Assembly (NCBI GenBank): GCA_030653175.1
Contig: JAURZV010000088.1
Span: forward strand, 1 to 55,989
Direction: 5' to 3'
Origin: Methylobacter sp.
GTDB taxonomy: Bacteria > Pseudomonadota > Gammaproteobacteria > Methylococcales > Methylomonadaceae
DNA length: 55,989 nt
In this document: piece by piece, positions 36,289 to 44,895 of the stretch
Layout of the letters: each line of letters starts with the position of its first letter
Numbering within the stretch: position 1 is the stretch's first letter
Translations under genes and position numbers: made by a program
Notes under the pieces: generated by a model
What the model was told of the DNA's origin: nothing
The model's database searches: none
Seen by the model: only the letters and a program-made list of their open reading frames with translations

Positions 36289-37968
36289 TTATTTTAAGCT
36301 CGCGCTTGGCGCAAGATAAGCTTGTCCGCAATCATGACTGACAAACCGTTCACTATCGGCCTGCCTGAAACTAACATCTTCCACCTTGAAATTATCCAGG
36401 CTCAGATTATAAAAGCGGTCGTAGTAGGCCTGTATATCGCGTTTGATTTGGGGGTCAAACTGCGCCTGTATCGTTTGTGTGCTGCCATTGCGGCGTTGCT
36501 GTACGACACCCTTCTTGACGACCAGTTCGCCGTTCTTGAACAGCAAATCAACATCAGTAAACATGGCTTCCTTGTCGGCTTGCTCGCTGTAGACGGCAAT
36601 ATCGGCAATGCCGCCGGGCATTAAATGCCCGCGATCATGCAGCCCCAATAGTCGCGCGGCGGCGGTGCGGGTCATGGTGGCGATTTCGTACAGGGTAAAT
36701 TGTTTTTTCAAGTCTTTTAGCAAGCTCATGGCAACGGCTTCCTGATTTAGCCTGGCCATGCACTCCAGACGAAAATCGGCATCCATCAGCAACCGGATCA
36801 AATACGGATAGCGCGTAAACGGCCCGCCATTGGGATGATCGGTGGTAAAAAACAAGCGCCACGGGTCTTCGGCCAATAAGAAAATTTCCAGGCCAATCAG
36901 CCATTGCAGGCTATTCACAAAACTTTTTTCCTGATAACGGTACGGCACCGCGCCGCCACTGCCTTCACATTCGGCATCCCAGACCACCCATTTGTTGGGT
37001 GAGGCATTGCTACGGCGACTGTACTGGGCAATCACGTCGCCGGAAATGGTCACGGTCTGGCCAAAAATCACCTGGCCGACATCCATGGTGATGTTGCGAT
37101 GTTTGTTAAAGCCATCAATCAATTTCGCCGCCGCCGATGAAAAGCCTCGGACGCCTTCCGCTCCATAACCATAAAACTGGATATGCGCCAGATGCATGGG
37201 CAAGCCTTGCGCGGCCTCCATGGTGGCGATGGCGGTATCGACATTGCCGGGAATACCTAAGTTATTGCAATGTACATGTACCGGATGCGGCAATTGAATT
37301 TCACAGGCGGCGCGTTGCAGGGTTTGCAAAATGTGCCGTGAACTCACCCCGTAATCCGGCACGACATCATCCAGATCGAAACTGCGCGCATTCGATTTGA
37401 AGGCATTGGCGCCGCCGGCATTAATCACCTTTAAACCGAGACAGCGGGTTGCATGTAAGGTCCAGGCGACATAATCGTTGATCTGGTTTTGGCTGGCCTT
37501 GGCGCGCATCAGGCGCAGTAAAAAATCATCGTTACCCAGTATGGCAAGACCAGCGGTGTCAATAATCGGAATATCAGCCATTTGTAAATGCGCATCCAGA
37601 GCGTTACAGGGTAATACCGCAGGTTCAACCACGGTCGTGTAACCCATCCTTGCATAGCGATAGCCGGTTTCTGTGGTTGACCAGTGCGCGGTACTGAAAG
37701 CGTGGCCCAACTTTCGGGCCATGCTGTTGCGGTGTTGTTCAGGTAACAACAAACGCGCGGTATTGACGTTGCCACCGGCAATGTGGCTATGAATATCAAT
37801 CGCTCCCGCCATAACGACTTTGCCGGAGACATCATAATCAGCCGTAATCGTTTCGCCTGAATCGGGCGTAGAGATAATCACACCATCACGGAACCACAGA
37901 TCTTGAACTGTGCCATTCAAACCTTGGGCGGGATCAAAAACCCGCCCGCCTGTTAAGCGCGTTAGCAT
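36289..37968 (-). CDS. fhcA: FhcA-like formylmethanofuran dehydrogenase/hydrolase subunit A (amidohydrolase)
   Basis: A 559-residue amidohydrolase closely like FwdA/FhcA, the subunit that hydrolyses formyl-methanofuran (or formyl-MYFR) to formate in H4MPT-linked C1 oxidation. Binuclear metal-site residues are all present: H60 and H62 (DIHSHIAGG), Lys180 (GLKVINAGG, probably carboxylated), H231/H233 (VHVHCN), H259/H262 and D377 (TTDHPNGGPF). The ATG at 37968 overlaps the upstream cobW gene by 7 bp. fhcB, fhcC and fhcD are not here, so this is a solitary copy in a zinc-starvation operon. Either it replaces the main FhcA under zinc limitation or it has taken a new substrate. Confidence 0.88.
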   Translation of the reverse strand: MLTRLTGGRVFDPAQGLNGTVQDLWFRDGVIISTPDSGETITADYDVSGKVVMAGAIDIHSHIAGGNVNTARLLLPEQHRNSMARKLGHAFSTAHWSTTETGYRYARMGYTTVVEPAVLPCNALDAHLQMADIPIIDTAGLAILGNDDFLLRLMRAKASQNQINDYVAWTLHATRCLGLKVINAGGANAFKSNARSFDLDDVVPDYGVSSRHILQTLQRAACEIQLPHPVHVHCNNLGIPGNVDTAIATMEAAQGLPMHLAHIQFYGYGAEGVRGFSSAAAKLIDGFNKHRNITMDVGQVIFGQTVTISGDVIAQYSRRSNASPNKWVVWDAECEGSGGAVPYRYQEKSFVNSLQWLIGLEIFLLAEDPWRLFFTTDHPNGGPFTRYPYLIRLLMDADFRLECMARLNQEAVAMSLLKDLKKQFTLYEIATMTRTAAARLLGLHDRGHLMPGGIADIAVYSEQADKEAMFTDVDLLFKNGELVVKKGVVQQRRNGSTQTIQAQFDPQIKRDIQAYYDRFYNLSLDNFKVEDVSFRQADSERFVSHDCGQAYLAPSASLK

Positions 37969-38957
37969 GTCAGTACCCTGCAACCGTCTAAAGCCTCATG
38001 GATGGCCTGCTTGGGCAGGTTGCGCCCGATAAAGACCAACACCGACAGTCGGATTTCATCGATTGCCCAAGGCACGCCAATACTGTCTGCCAGTAGCATG
38101 TGTACGCCCTGATAAATAATCTTGCGATCGCAGCCTGCGATATGGACAATGCCTTTATAGCGCAATAAATCGTTACCATAATCCCTGACCATCACGTCCA
38201 TAAAGGCGATAATTTTGGCGGCATCCATTGCCCTATCAGTACGATAAACAAAAGAAGTGATACCGGCGTCATGTTCATGACTGACGTCGTCCAGAAAATC
38301 GGGCTCAATGTCCAGAATGGCGTTGAGACTAAAACCGCGTATATCGAGAATTTCACTGATGTCGGTTTCACCAAAATGAACATGAGCGATAGGCGCACGG
38401 GCATTGATACCGCGTAAGCGTGCTTCCAGTTCCGTCGCTTCTGCGGATGTTATCAAATCCGTTTTGGATAATAACAAACGATCGGCAAAGCCAACCTGTT
38501 CTTCCGCCTCATGGTTATCATCAAGTTGTTTGAGGGCATGTTTGGCATCGACGACGGTAATAATCGCATCCAGCAAATAATACTCACCAATATCCCGTTC
38601 CACAAAAAACGTTTGCGCGACGGGAGCGGGGTCTGCAAGGCCGGTCGTTTCAATAATGACCCGTTCAAAATGCAGCGATCCGTTCTCGCGTTTTTCGGCC
38701 AAATCGCCCAAAATGCGCACCAGATCACCGCGCACGGTGCAACAAATGCAGCCATTGTTCATTTCAACGATTTGCTCTTCGCCCTGAATGAGCAGGTCAC
38801 TATCAATACCCTCTTCGCCGAATTCATTTTCAATGACGGCAATACGATGACCATGTTCTTCAGACAGGATACGGTTTAACAGCGTAGTTTTTCCTGCGCC
38901 TAAAAAACCGGTCAAAATGGTGACGGGGACGGGTGTGGAGCGGTTAGAATCAGGCAT
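37962..38957 (-). CDS. COG0523 (CobW/YjiA-type) metallochaperone GTPase, second copy
   Basis: A 331-residue G3E GTPase. Walker [10 protein letters not shown] (about 16-24), metal-binding CICC (about 71-74) after EMNNG, the SKTD base motif (about 160) and a C-terminal CobW domain with SFVYRTDRAMDA are seen. It is distinct in sequence from the first and third copies, so the three are not recent duplicates. It is translationally coupled to the FhcA-like gene, which suggests it loads or services that metalloenzyme. A duplicate of its first 100 bp lies 300 bp upstream. Confidence 0.9.
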   Translation of the reverse strand: MPDSNRSTPVPVTILTGFLGAGKTTLLNRILSEEHGHRIAVIENEFGEEGIDSDLLIQGEEQIVEMNNGCICCTVRGDLVRILGDLAEKRENGSLHFERVIIETTGLADPAPVAQTFFVERDIGEYYLLDAIITVVDAKHALKQLDDNHEAEEQVGFADRLLLSKTDLITSAEATELEARLRGINARAPIAHVHFGETDISEILDIRGFSLNAILDIEPDFLDDVSHEHDAGITSFVYRTDRAMDAAKIIAFMDVMVRDYGNDLLRYKGIVHIAGCDRKIIYQGVHMLLADSIGVPWAIDEIRLSVLVFIGRNLPKQAIHEALDGCRVLTC

Positions 38958-38990
38958 GGGATCTCCAGGGATATGAGTTATAAATAATTA

Positions 38991-39137
38991 TTATTTGGCA
39001 ATAAATCGTGTGTCGATTACCTCGACCCGGTTGCCGCGCACGGCGTTGTAAAAACAACTGCGTCGTCCGGTGTGGCACGCCGGGCCGAGCTGGTCGACCA
39101 GCAGCAACAGGGCGTCGCCGTCGCAATCGAGCCTCAT
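38991..39137 (-). pseudogene. hisI: C-terminal fragment of phosphoribosyl-AMP cyclohydrolase (HisI)
   Basis: The frame reads [19 protein letters not shown] then [13 protein letters not shown] to a stop at 38991. This is the zinc-binding C-terminal half of HisI with its three cysteines (DCDGD, ACHTG, SCFYN). The N-terminal half, which carries the rest of the active site, is replaced by a hairpin repeat and a copy of a cobW 5' end. HisI is a known Zur-controlled paralogue in other bacteria, so a zinc-sparing hisI probably stood here before the deletion. Confidence 0.75.
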
Positions 39138-39235
39138 GCCGGACGGGGTTTGCAACCCCGTTCGATACGTTTGACGGATGAAAAGATTGCAATAGTTATT
39201 TAAACGTTTGAGACGGGGTTGCAAACCCCGTCCCG
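39138..39235. repeat. GACGGGGTTTGCAACCCCGT hairpin repeat inside hisI
   Basis: Two palindromic arms, 39142-39161 and 39212-39231, face each other with an AT-rich spacer. Related CGGGGGTTGCAACCCCCG hairpins occur near 45835 and 45915. Insertion or recombination at this repeat likely removed the front of hisI. Confidence 0.7.
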
Positions 39236-39240
39236 CTTGG

Positions 39241-39346
39241 AATGTGCCTCAGACAAGATACGGTTTAACAGCGTGGTTTTTCCTGCGCCTAAAAAACCGG
39301 TCAAAATGGTCACGGGGACGGGTGTGGAGCGGTTAGAATCAGGCAT
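39241..39346 (-). pseudogene. duplicated 5' end of the second cobW gene
   Basis: These bases match 38851-38957 almost perfectly, covering the start codon and about 33 codons (to the Walker A and just past it), and then break off into the hairpin. It carries the same start context GGCATGG-complement but no following gene body. It marks a partial duplication in the operon. Confidence 0.85.
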
Positions 39347-39392
39347 GGATTTATCCTATCGGTTATAAAAAAATGAATACTGCGTAACAAAC

Positions 39393-40070
39393 TCAACCAA
39401 AATCCAGCGTCAACAACAAACGTTTGGGTGAGTTGTGCGTTAACTGCGGCGAGCGATGCACTGCGCCATGTTGCTCATTACCTTCCCAGCATGATCCTTT
39501 AAGTAGACCAATTGCATAAGCCGGTATGGTTTGGATGGCATCGGCATCCATAATCAAGCCTGAGAGTTCATCATTTGAGCCGCCAGAACCCGTACCCAGT
39601 TTACGTCGGTCGACATAAGCATCTTCCAGCCACTCGGTGCCAACATCTCCGTAGGTGCAAACCATGCGGCAGGTCACCGAGTCGACATGAAATTTTGGAC
39701 ACATGGCATGATCCAAAGTGCGCAACCGCAAACCGACACGCTTTAACTCGAATAAATCACAATAAAGCGCTGTTAAACCGGCTACATCTTTGCAAAATGC
39801 GCGATAACCCGGTAAATGCCCTGTTTGAGGTAACAAGCTAAAGAAATTGAACGATGCAAAATCAATGCTTTCAACAAAACTGATTTGATTTGGGAGTCTT
39901 AACAAATGCCCAACAAAGCGTTCCAGCTCGTTATCAACTTGACGCTCTACCACGCAAAGATTGATGACGGGTTGATAAATCTGGGCTAAATCGGCCAAGT
40001 TATTAGAATGATAAGCGCGGGAAACCGGCGTTATTAAATGTTGTGCGGTAGCAACCATGACGGCCCTCAT
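39393..40070 (-). CDS. DUF1826 domain protein
   Basis: A 225-residue cytoplasmic protein that I assign to DUF1826, whose genes are often found beside COG0523 zinc GTPases and ZIP/Zur genes. Seen features: a helical N-terminal half (ISFVESIDFASFNFFSL), then CPKFHVDSVTCRMVCTYGDVGTEWL (about 143-167, here with H, C, C) that looks like a metal-binding cupin-like core, and WEGNEQHGAVHRSP near the end. The HxD plus later H pattern hints at a 2-His-carboxylate site; function is unknown. Its start overlaps the ZIP stop by 4 bp. Confidence 0.82.
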   Translation of the reverse strand: MRAVMVATAQHLITPVSRAYHSNNLADLAQIYQPVINLCVVERQVDNELERFVGHLLRLPNQISFVESIDFASFNFFSLLPQTGHLPGYRAFCKDVAGLTALYCDLFELKRVGLRLRTLDHAMCPKFHVDSVTCRMVCTYGDVGTEWLEDAYVDRRKLGTGSGGSNDELSGLIMDADAIQTIPAYAIGLLKGSCWEGNEQHGAVHRSPQLTHNSPKRLLLTLDFG

Positions 40071-40852
40071 TGACTCAGTAAAGTGTGTTCCAGGATGATG
40101 ATTGATTGCATAAAGCCAATGCCTAAGCCAAAGATAATGGTTTGTCCCACCAAATTGGCTATCGTGGAATGTTCATGCAACGCCGGGATCATGTCGGTCG
40201 CGGCAATATAGATAAAGCCACCCGCAGCAATCGGCAATAAAAATACCAGCGAAGATTCCGCCACTTGACTGAAAAACAGGGCAAAGACTGCGCCGATGAC
40301 AACAGTCAGCGAACAGTAAAAGTTGTAGAGTACCGCTTTAGCGGGTGAGTATCCTCCATAAACCAGCGCGCCGACATCGCCGATTTCTTGCGGAATTTCG
40401 TGGGCAATAATCGCCAGTGTTGTGGTAAATCCCAGCACGGGATCCACCCAAAAACTGCCGCCTATCAAAATGCCATCGACAAAATTATGCACGGCATCAC
40501 CCATTAAATTCATCTTGGCAATCGGGCGAATATCATTTTGTTGGCTGGGCAGATTAATGTGATGGTCATGGCGCCAGCGCACCAGTTTTTCCAGCACGAA
40601 AAACAAAAACATCCCCAATAAAGCCATTAAACACACCATGGAAATTGACCCCTGACGCTGAACTGCATCAGGAATCAGGTGAATAAAAGCATCCCCCAAC
40701 AACACACCCACCGCCAAGGCAACCAGATAAGGAATGAGGCGCTTAAGACGTTCCGGCTCAATCCAGAGCGCAAACATGCCGCTCATTGAGGTAAGACTGA
40801 CTAAAAAGCTCGCGCCGATAGCACCTGCGTAAGTTTCAAAGGTTAGATTCAT
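40067..40852 (-). CDS. ZIP-family zinc/metal uptake transporter
   Basis: An inner-membrane metal importer of 261 residues with about eight helices. The transport site motifs of ZIP proteins are in helices 4 and 5: GDAVHNFVDG (about 124) and AHEIPQEIGD (about 155). A short His segment (RHDHH) precedes helix 4. It is coupled to DUF1826 (4-bp overlap) and follows a broken ZIP copy. In the Zur operon it would bring zinc across the inner membrane after ZnuD passes the outer one; no ZnuABC genes are in view. Confidence 0.9.
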   Translation of the reverse strand: MNLTFETYAGAIGASFLVSLTSMSGMFALWIEPERLKRLIPYLVALAVGVLLGDAFIHLIPDAVQRQGSISMVCLMALLGMFLFFVLEKLVRWRHDHHINLPSQQNDIRPIAKMNLMGDAVHNFVDGILIGGSFWVDPVLGFTTTLAIIAHEIPQEIGDVGALVYGGYSPAKAVLYNFYCSLTVVIGAVFALFFSQVAESSLVFLLPIAAGGFIYIAATDMIPALHEHSTIANLVGQTIIFGLGIGFMQSIIILEHTLLSQ

Positions 40853-41080
40853 AGCTTTTCATTACTAATAAAGTTTTGGGGCACATAAAAATTATGGCGT
40901 GAGCTATAAATGAAGCCGGCAATGGCATTTGGAATCTGATGCACTAAAGCATCCGCCAATAACACGCCAACCACTAAAACGATTAAATTCGAAGCAATAC
41001 GTTTTAAACGTTTGCCCTTAATCCGGAGCGATAACACACCCAAGCTACACACAAGACTGCTCCAAGCGTATGGATAGTGT
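40849..41080 (-). pseudogene. internally deleted ZIP transporter copy
   Basis: The frame GVLSLRIKGKRLKRIASNLI then VLVVGVLLADALVHQIPNAI matches helix 1-2 of the intact ZIP protein next door; the sequence then jumps to AGFIYSSRHNF, which matches the AGGFIYIAATDMIP helix near its C-terminus. About 150 codons with the metal site are missing. A decayed tandem copy between zigA and the intact gene. Confidence 0.75.
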
Positions 41081-41082
41081 GA

Positions 41083-42291
41083 TCAAGCGCGTTCATCATC
41101 AAGCCATGCAGGGAAGTTATCCCGGTAGGTTTTCCAACCTTCTTTACCGGCAGATAACTCAGCATCACTCAACAAACACTGGTCCAATTCCCGGCGCGCT
41201 TTATCAGCATTGATGTTTTGACCGATAAAGACCAGTTCTTGCCGACAGTCGCCAAAAGGTGCTTGCCAATTGGCGCGAATATCCGACACATGCTCTTCCG
41301 GCCATTCAGATTCAGGCACCGACGCCCACCAACGACCGGCACAGCCATGTTGCATGGTACCGCCTGCTTGCGACCAGTTGCCCACCCATTCAGGCCGGGA
41401 CGCCAGCCAGAAAAAGCCTTTGGAACGTAACAAGGTGCCGTTGTTCCAATCCTCACGATGCAAATAATCATAAAAACGCTCAGGATGAAACGGCTTGCGA
41501 GCTGCGTAAACAAAACTGGCGATGCCGTATTCTTCGGTTTCCGGGGTATGGCTGCCGCGCATTTCTTGTAACCAACCGGGCGCTTGTTCGGCTTGTTCAA
41601 AATTAAAGCGGCCGGTATTTAGGATTTTTTGGAGAGGCACCTGCCCCATCACCATCGGGATGATTTCGGCATCGCGATTTAGGGATTTAAGAATGGCGAC
41701 TAAATTGGCCAGCTCATCGACGCATATCAAATCGGCTTTTGAAACCAGAATAACGTTGCTGAACTCAATTTGTTCCACCAGCAAATCCGCGATGTTACGT
41801 TCATCATCTTCACCGAGCTCGGCATTAATATCTTTTAGCGATTGAGCTTCCAAATAATCAACCATGAAATTGACCGCATCGACCACTGTCACCATCGTGT
41901 CTAGTTTGGAAATATCCGACAAACTGACGCCGTCTTCATCCCTAAAGGTAAAGGTTTCGGCAATCGGCATGGGTTCTGCGATACCGGTGGATTCAATCAA
42001 CAGATAATCAAAACGACCTTCTTTGGCCAATTGCCCAACTTCCACCAATAAGTCTTCACGCAATGTGCAGCAAATACAGCCATTGCTCATTTCCACGAGT
42101 TTTTCTTCTGCGCGATTAAGGGTGACCTCGTTTTTAACGAGCGCTGCGTCAATGTTGATTTCACTCATGTCGTTGACGATCACGGCTATTTTTAAGCCCT
42201 CGCGGTTGGCGAGAATGTGATTGAGCAGCGTGGTTTTGCCTGCGCCTAAAAAACCCGACAGAACGGTGACTGGTAGTTGTTTGGTTTGCAT
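41083..42291 (-). CDS. zigA: ZigA-type COG0523 zinc metallochaperone GTPase, first copy
   Basis: A 402-residue G3E GTPase, the long form typical of Zur-controlled ZigA/YciC. Walker [10 protein letters not shown] (about 12-20), CICC (about 73-76), SKAD base motif (about 185), and a C-terminal CobW domain with [12 protein letters not shown] and [15 protein letters not shown] (about 285-327), which mark this subgroup. It is the first gene of the operon and a palindrome of Zur-box type lies 34 bp before its start. Known relatives deliver zinc to client enzymes when zinc is scarce. Confidence 0.93.
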   Translation of the reverse strand: MQTKQLPVTVLSGFLGAGKTTLLNHILANREGLKIAVIVNDMSEINIDAALVKNEVTLNRAEEKLVEMSNGCICCTLREDLLVEVGQLAKEGRFDYLLIESTGIAEPMPIAETFTFRDEDGVSLSDISKLDTMVTVVDAVNFMVDYLEAQSLKDINAELGEDDERNIADLLVEQIEFSNVILVSKADLICVDELANLVAILKSLNRDAEIIPMVMGQVPLQKILNTGRFNFEQAEQAPGWLQEMRGSHTPETEEYGIASFVYAARKPFHPERFYDYLHREDWNNGTLLRSKGFFWLASRPEWVGNWSQAGGTMQHGCAGRWWASVPESEWPEEHVSDIRANWQAPFGDCRQELVFIGQNINADKARRELDQCLLSDAELSAGKEGWKTYRDNFPAWLDDERA

Positions 42292-42325
42292 ATTGTGTGT
42301 GTTAAAGAAGATTGATCAATTTATG

Positions 42326-42342
42326 ATGTTATAACATAACAT
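42326..42342. promoter_or_regulatory. Zur box ahead of the zigA operon
   Basis: ATGTTAT-AAC-ATAACAT is a perfect 7-bp inverted repeat with a 3-bp centre. It matches the gammaproteobacterial Zur consensus and the other two sites in this window, and would overlap the promoter of the eight-gene operon. Confidence 0.88.
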
Positions 42343-42399
42343 TTTATACCAAGTAACGTGCATGAAATAAAATTACCCATGAAATGTTGTGTAGCGTGT

Positions 42400-42510
42400 A
42401 TAGGGGCGGATTTATCCGCCCAGGGCGAATGACAAATCTGCCTGGAGCAGATTTGCATTTACCCGAAGGGTGCATGGCAGGGATAGCCATGCATGAATTC
42501 GCCCCTACAA
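42400..42510. repeat. TAGGGGCGGAT...ATTCGCCCCTA repeat
   Basis: Inverted outer arms TAGGGGCG and CGCCCCTA enclose smaller palindromes (TCTGCCTGGAGCAGA, GCATGGCAGGGATAGCCATGC). It belongs with the GTAGGGGCGACCGG palindrome family. It lies between the operon promoter and MITE copy 2. Confidence 0.6.
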
Positions 42511-42553
42511 ATACTCAAGTTTTTCTTGGCTCTCTACAAAGTGATTGCTCTAT

Positions 42554-42739
42554 TACAGCGTTTTCAAATTCAGTTAATTACTAAAATAACCACTATGCCT
42601 ATTGAAACTATGGTGTGACGGGAGTGCAAGCTTTGCTTGCCAATGCAGGCGAAGCCTGCACTCCAGCGACAATGTTGTTTTATTACTTAATGGTGACATA
42701 GCCTTTTAATAGTTACTAATCAAAATTGAAACCGCTGTA
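42554..42739. repeat. TA-flanked MITE-like element, copy 2
   Basis: A 186-bp copy of the element at 32196-32431, same orientation, with TACAGCGTTTTCAAATT and AATTGAAACCGCTGTA ends. Its centre is the GCAAGCTTTGCTTGCC / GGCGAAGCCTGC double hairpin. It ends 1 bp before the znuD stop codon, so it abuts that gene without breaking it. Confidence 0.78.
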
Positions 42740-42740
42740 A

Positions 42741-44813
42741 TTAGTAACTAATCCGAATACCTATCTCCGCGCTACGCCCTGGTTCCGGGGCAAAATTACG
42801 CAGATAGGAAGTCGAGTTGCGGATATTTTCGTTGAGCATGTTCTTGCCTTTTGCAAACAGCAGCATTTCCGAATCGCCAAAGCTCGCCACGCGGTATTGC
42901 GCGCCCAGATTAAGCAGCAGATAAGACGGGGTGCTGGTCTCATTTTCGCCTGCATAATTCTGCGCTTCGCCACGGGTCAACCGCACATTGCCTGACCAGT
43001 CGTTTTTTTCGTAACTCAGTTGTGATCCATAGCGCAACGGAGGCATACGGGGGACGTTGCCGCCCTGCTCAAACCTGCCACGGGTGTAGTCGCCGAATAA
43101 GGTCAGATCGACCGCGCCGTAACGGTTTTGCATCAGCGGGAACACGGTTTGGGCTTCAAAGCCTTTGAAGGTAGCGGCGGTTTGTTGGGTGTTCAGCAAG
43201 GGAAAGCACTCATCGCAATCAATATCGGGGCTTTGAAAACTGCCATCTGCCGCATTAAATAATTCGCCGGAAGAACGCTGCTGGTAAATATAATCACTGA
43301 CCCAATTATGGAACAGGTTAATGTCCGCAGTCATCCAGGCTGCGTTAAAGCGATAACCCAGGTCGAGGTTATTGGAAAACTCTTTGCCTAAGTTCGCATC
43401 GCCTTTTTCATAACTGCGCGTCGCATGATGAAAACCATCGGTAAATAATTCCTGTATTTGCGGTGCACGTTGTGAATGGGTGTAACCCAAGCTCATCTGG
43501 TGCCGGTCGTTAATCGCCCATAATGCAGAAGCGGAGCCGCTCAGCGGTACATACGAAACGCTTGCCAAACCTTCTGGATCAATGCCATTCCACTCAGCGC
43601 GCGCCCCCAACTCATAAGTCATTGCGCCTTTTTCAAGCGACTCAACTGCAAAAAAACCATAAGAATTAATATCGGATTTAGGCACAATTTTGCCTTCTTC
43701 CCCTAAACCCACAAATTGGCTGTTGACGGATTGAAAACCAGTCACGCCTTTGAGGGCGCCGATGGGCTGATGCTCAAGTTCCAGTCGGCTTTCAAACGAT
43801 TCATTGAGGAACGTGGTACCTGCAACGCCGCCATTCATTTCAACATGTTTATAGTCGGTATAACCCAATTTCATGCGCACTTCTTCGGCAAAGGCAAACG
43901 GTTTGTTCAGTTGGCCTTTAAGGTCGTATTTGGTTTGTGTCAAATCAACGGATATTGGCGCTTCGCCATGACCGTCCGGCGGAATCCCGTAACTTTTTTC
44001 CAGGCTATTAATCGCCGCACCGACCAAACCGGCGTCGCCAATCATGGATAAACCGACTGAACCACCGCGCGAACGGGCCTGGGTATTGGCAATAAAATCT
44101 TGCGAGTTTTGCAACTCGCCAACTGGCAGGCTGTTAAAACTGGGGTCATGGCGTCGCACTGCGTCTTCATCTATCGCCGTACCGCCAATAGAAGTATTGC
44201 CTTGATCGCGATAAAAACCATCGACATGATAGGCAAAACCGTTTTTACCACCTTCCAGTTTAAGCGCGCTGGAGGTTTCATTGGTGGCTGAATCATAACG
44301 TTGCTCACCTGCGCCGCCGATGATTTTGTCCGGAACCTGTTCTGGAATGCGGTTATCGATGACATTGACAATACCGCCGATCGCGCCGTTGCCGTAAAGC
44401 AGCGTCGATGGCCCGCGCAACACCTCTACCCGTTCGGCGATAATCGGGTCAACACCGGTCGCGTGATCCGGGCTTAAAGAAGAAGCATCATTATTGCCCA
44501 AACTGTTCTGCATGACCCGCACCCTGGGCCCCGACTGCCCGCGAATCACGGGCGTCCCTACGCCGGCGCCAAACGATTGATTGGTTATGCCAAGCTCGTT
44601 TTGCAGGGTATCGCCTATGGTCTGACCCACGTTAGTACGGAGCTTATCGCCTGACAATACCGTTACCGGCTTGGCCGATTTTGCAGTGGCGTGCTTGATG
44701 CCCGTGCTAATGACGACTATATCTTCCAGTTTTTGGATTTTATTGTCAGCAGCATGGGCATTGGTTCCTATTGCACCTGTTGATAAGAAAATAATGGCGA
44801 GTTTTTTATTCAT
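42741..44813 (-). CDS. znuD: ZnuD-like TonB-dependent outer-membrane zinc receptor
   Basis: A 690-residue outer-membrane barrel that would import zinc or a zinc complex with TonB energy. The ATG at 44813 is chosen: the in-frame start at 44861 lies inside the Zur box. Signal peptide residues 1-22 (AHA), a TonB box near IVVISTG, the plug (VIRGQSGPRVRVM, VEVLRGPSTLLYGNGAIGGIVNV, about 60-150) and a barrel ending GIRISY. A DCDECF cluster lies in an outer loop. It sits between zur and the zigA operon with its own Zur box. Confidence 0.9.
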   Translation of the reverse strand: MNKKLAIIFLSTGAIGTNAHAADNKIQKLEDIVVISTGIKHATAKSAKPVTVLSGDKLRTNVGQTIGDTLQNELGITNQSFGAGVGTPVIRGQSGPRVRVMQNSLGNNDASSLSPDHATGVDPIIAERVEVLRGPSTLLYGNGAIGGIVNVIDNRIPEQVPDKIIGGAGEQRYDSATNETSSALKLEGGKNGFAYHVDGFYRDQGNTSIGGTAIDEDAVRRHDPSFNSLPVGELQNSQDFIANTQARSRGGSVGLSMIGDAGLVGAAINSLEKSYGIPPDGHGEAPISVDLTQTKYDLKGQLNKPFAFAEEVRMKLGYTDYKHVEMNGGVAGTTFLNESFESRLELEHQPIGALKGVTGFQSVNSQFVGLGEEGKIVPKSDINSYGFFAVESLEKGAMTYELGARAEWNGIDPEGLASVSYVPLSGSASALWAINDRHQMSLGYTHSQRAPQIQELFTDGFHHATRSYEKGDANLGKEFSNNLDLGYRFNAAWMTADINLFHNWVSDYIYQQRSSGELFNAADGSFQSPDIDCDECFPLLNTQQTAATFKGFEAQTVFPLMQNRYGAVDLTLFGDYTRGRFEQGGNVPRMPPLRYGSQLSYEKNDWSGNVRLTRGEAQNYAGENETSTPSYLLLNLGAQYRVASFGDSEMLLFAKGKNMLNENIRNSTSYLRNFAPEPGRSAEIGIRISY

Positions 44814-44844
44814 CGTTTTAACCGTATTGTTTGAATAATAAGAA

Positions 44845-44861
44845 ATGTTATAACGTAACAT
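44845..44861. promoter_or_regulatory. Zur box ahead of znuD
   Basis: ATGTTAT-AAC-GTAACAT, one mismatch from a perfect inverted repeat, 31 bp before the znuD start. Its position agrees with repression by zinc-loaded Zur. Confidence 0.85.
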
Positions 44862-44895
44862 CCGATAGAACTTCTGCTTGGAAAAAATAACCGCA

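Noticed and set aside
44814-44861. Upstream start of znuD
   Set aside because: It lies inside the Zur box and adds 16 residues before a normal signal peptide.
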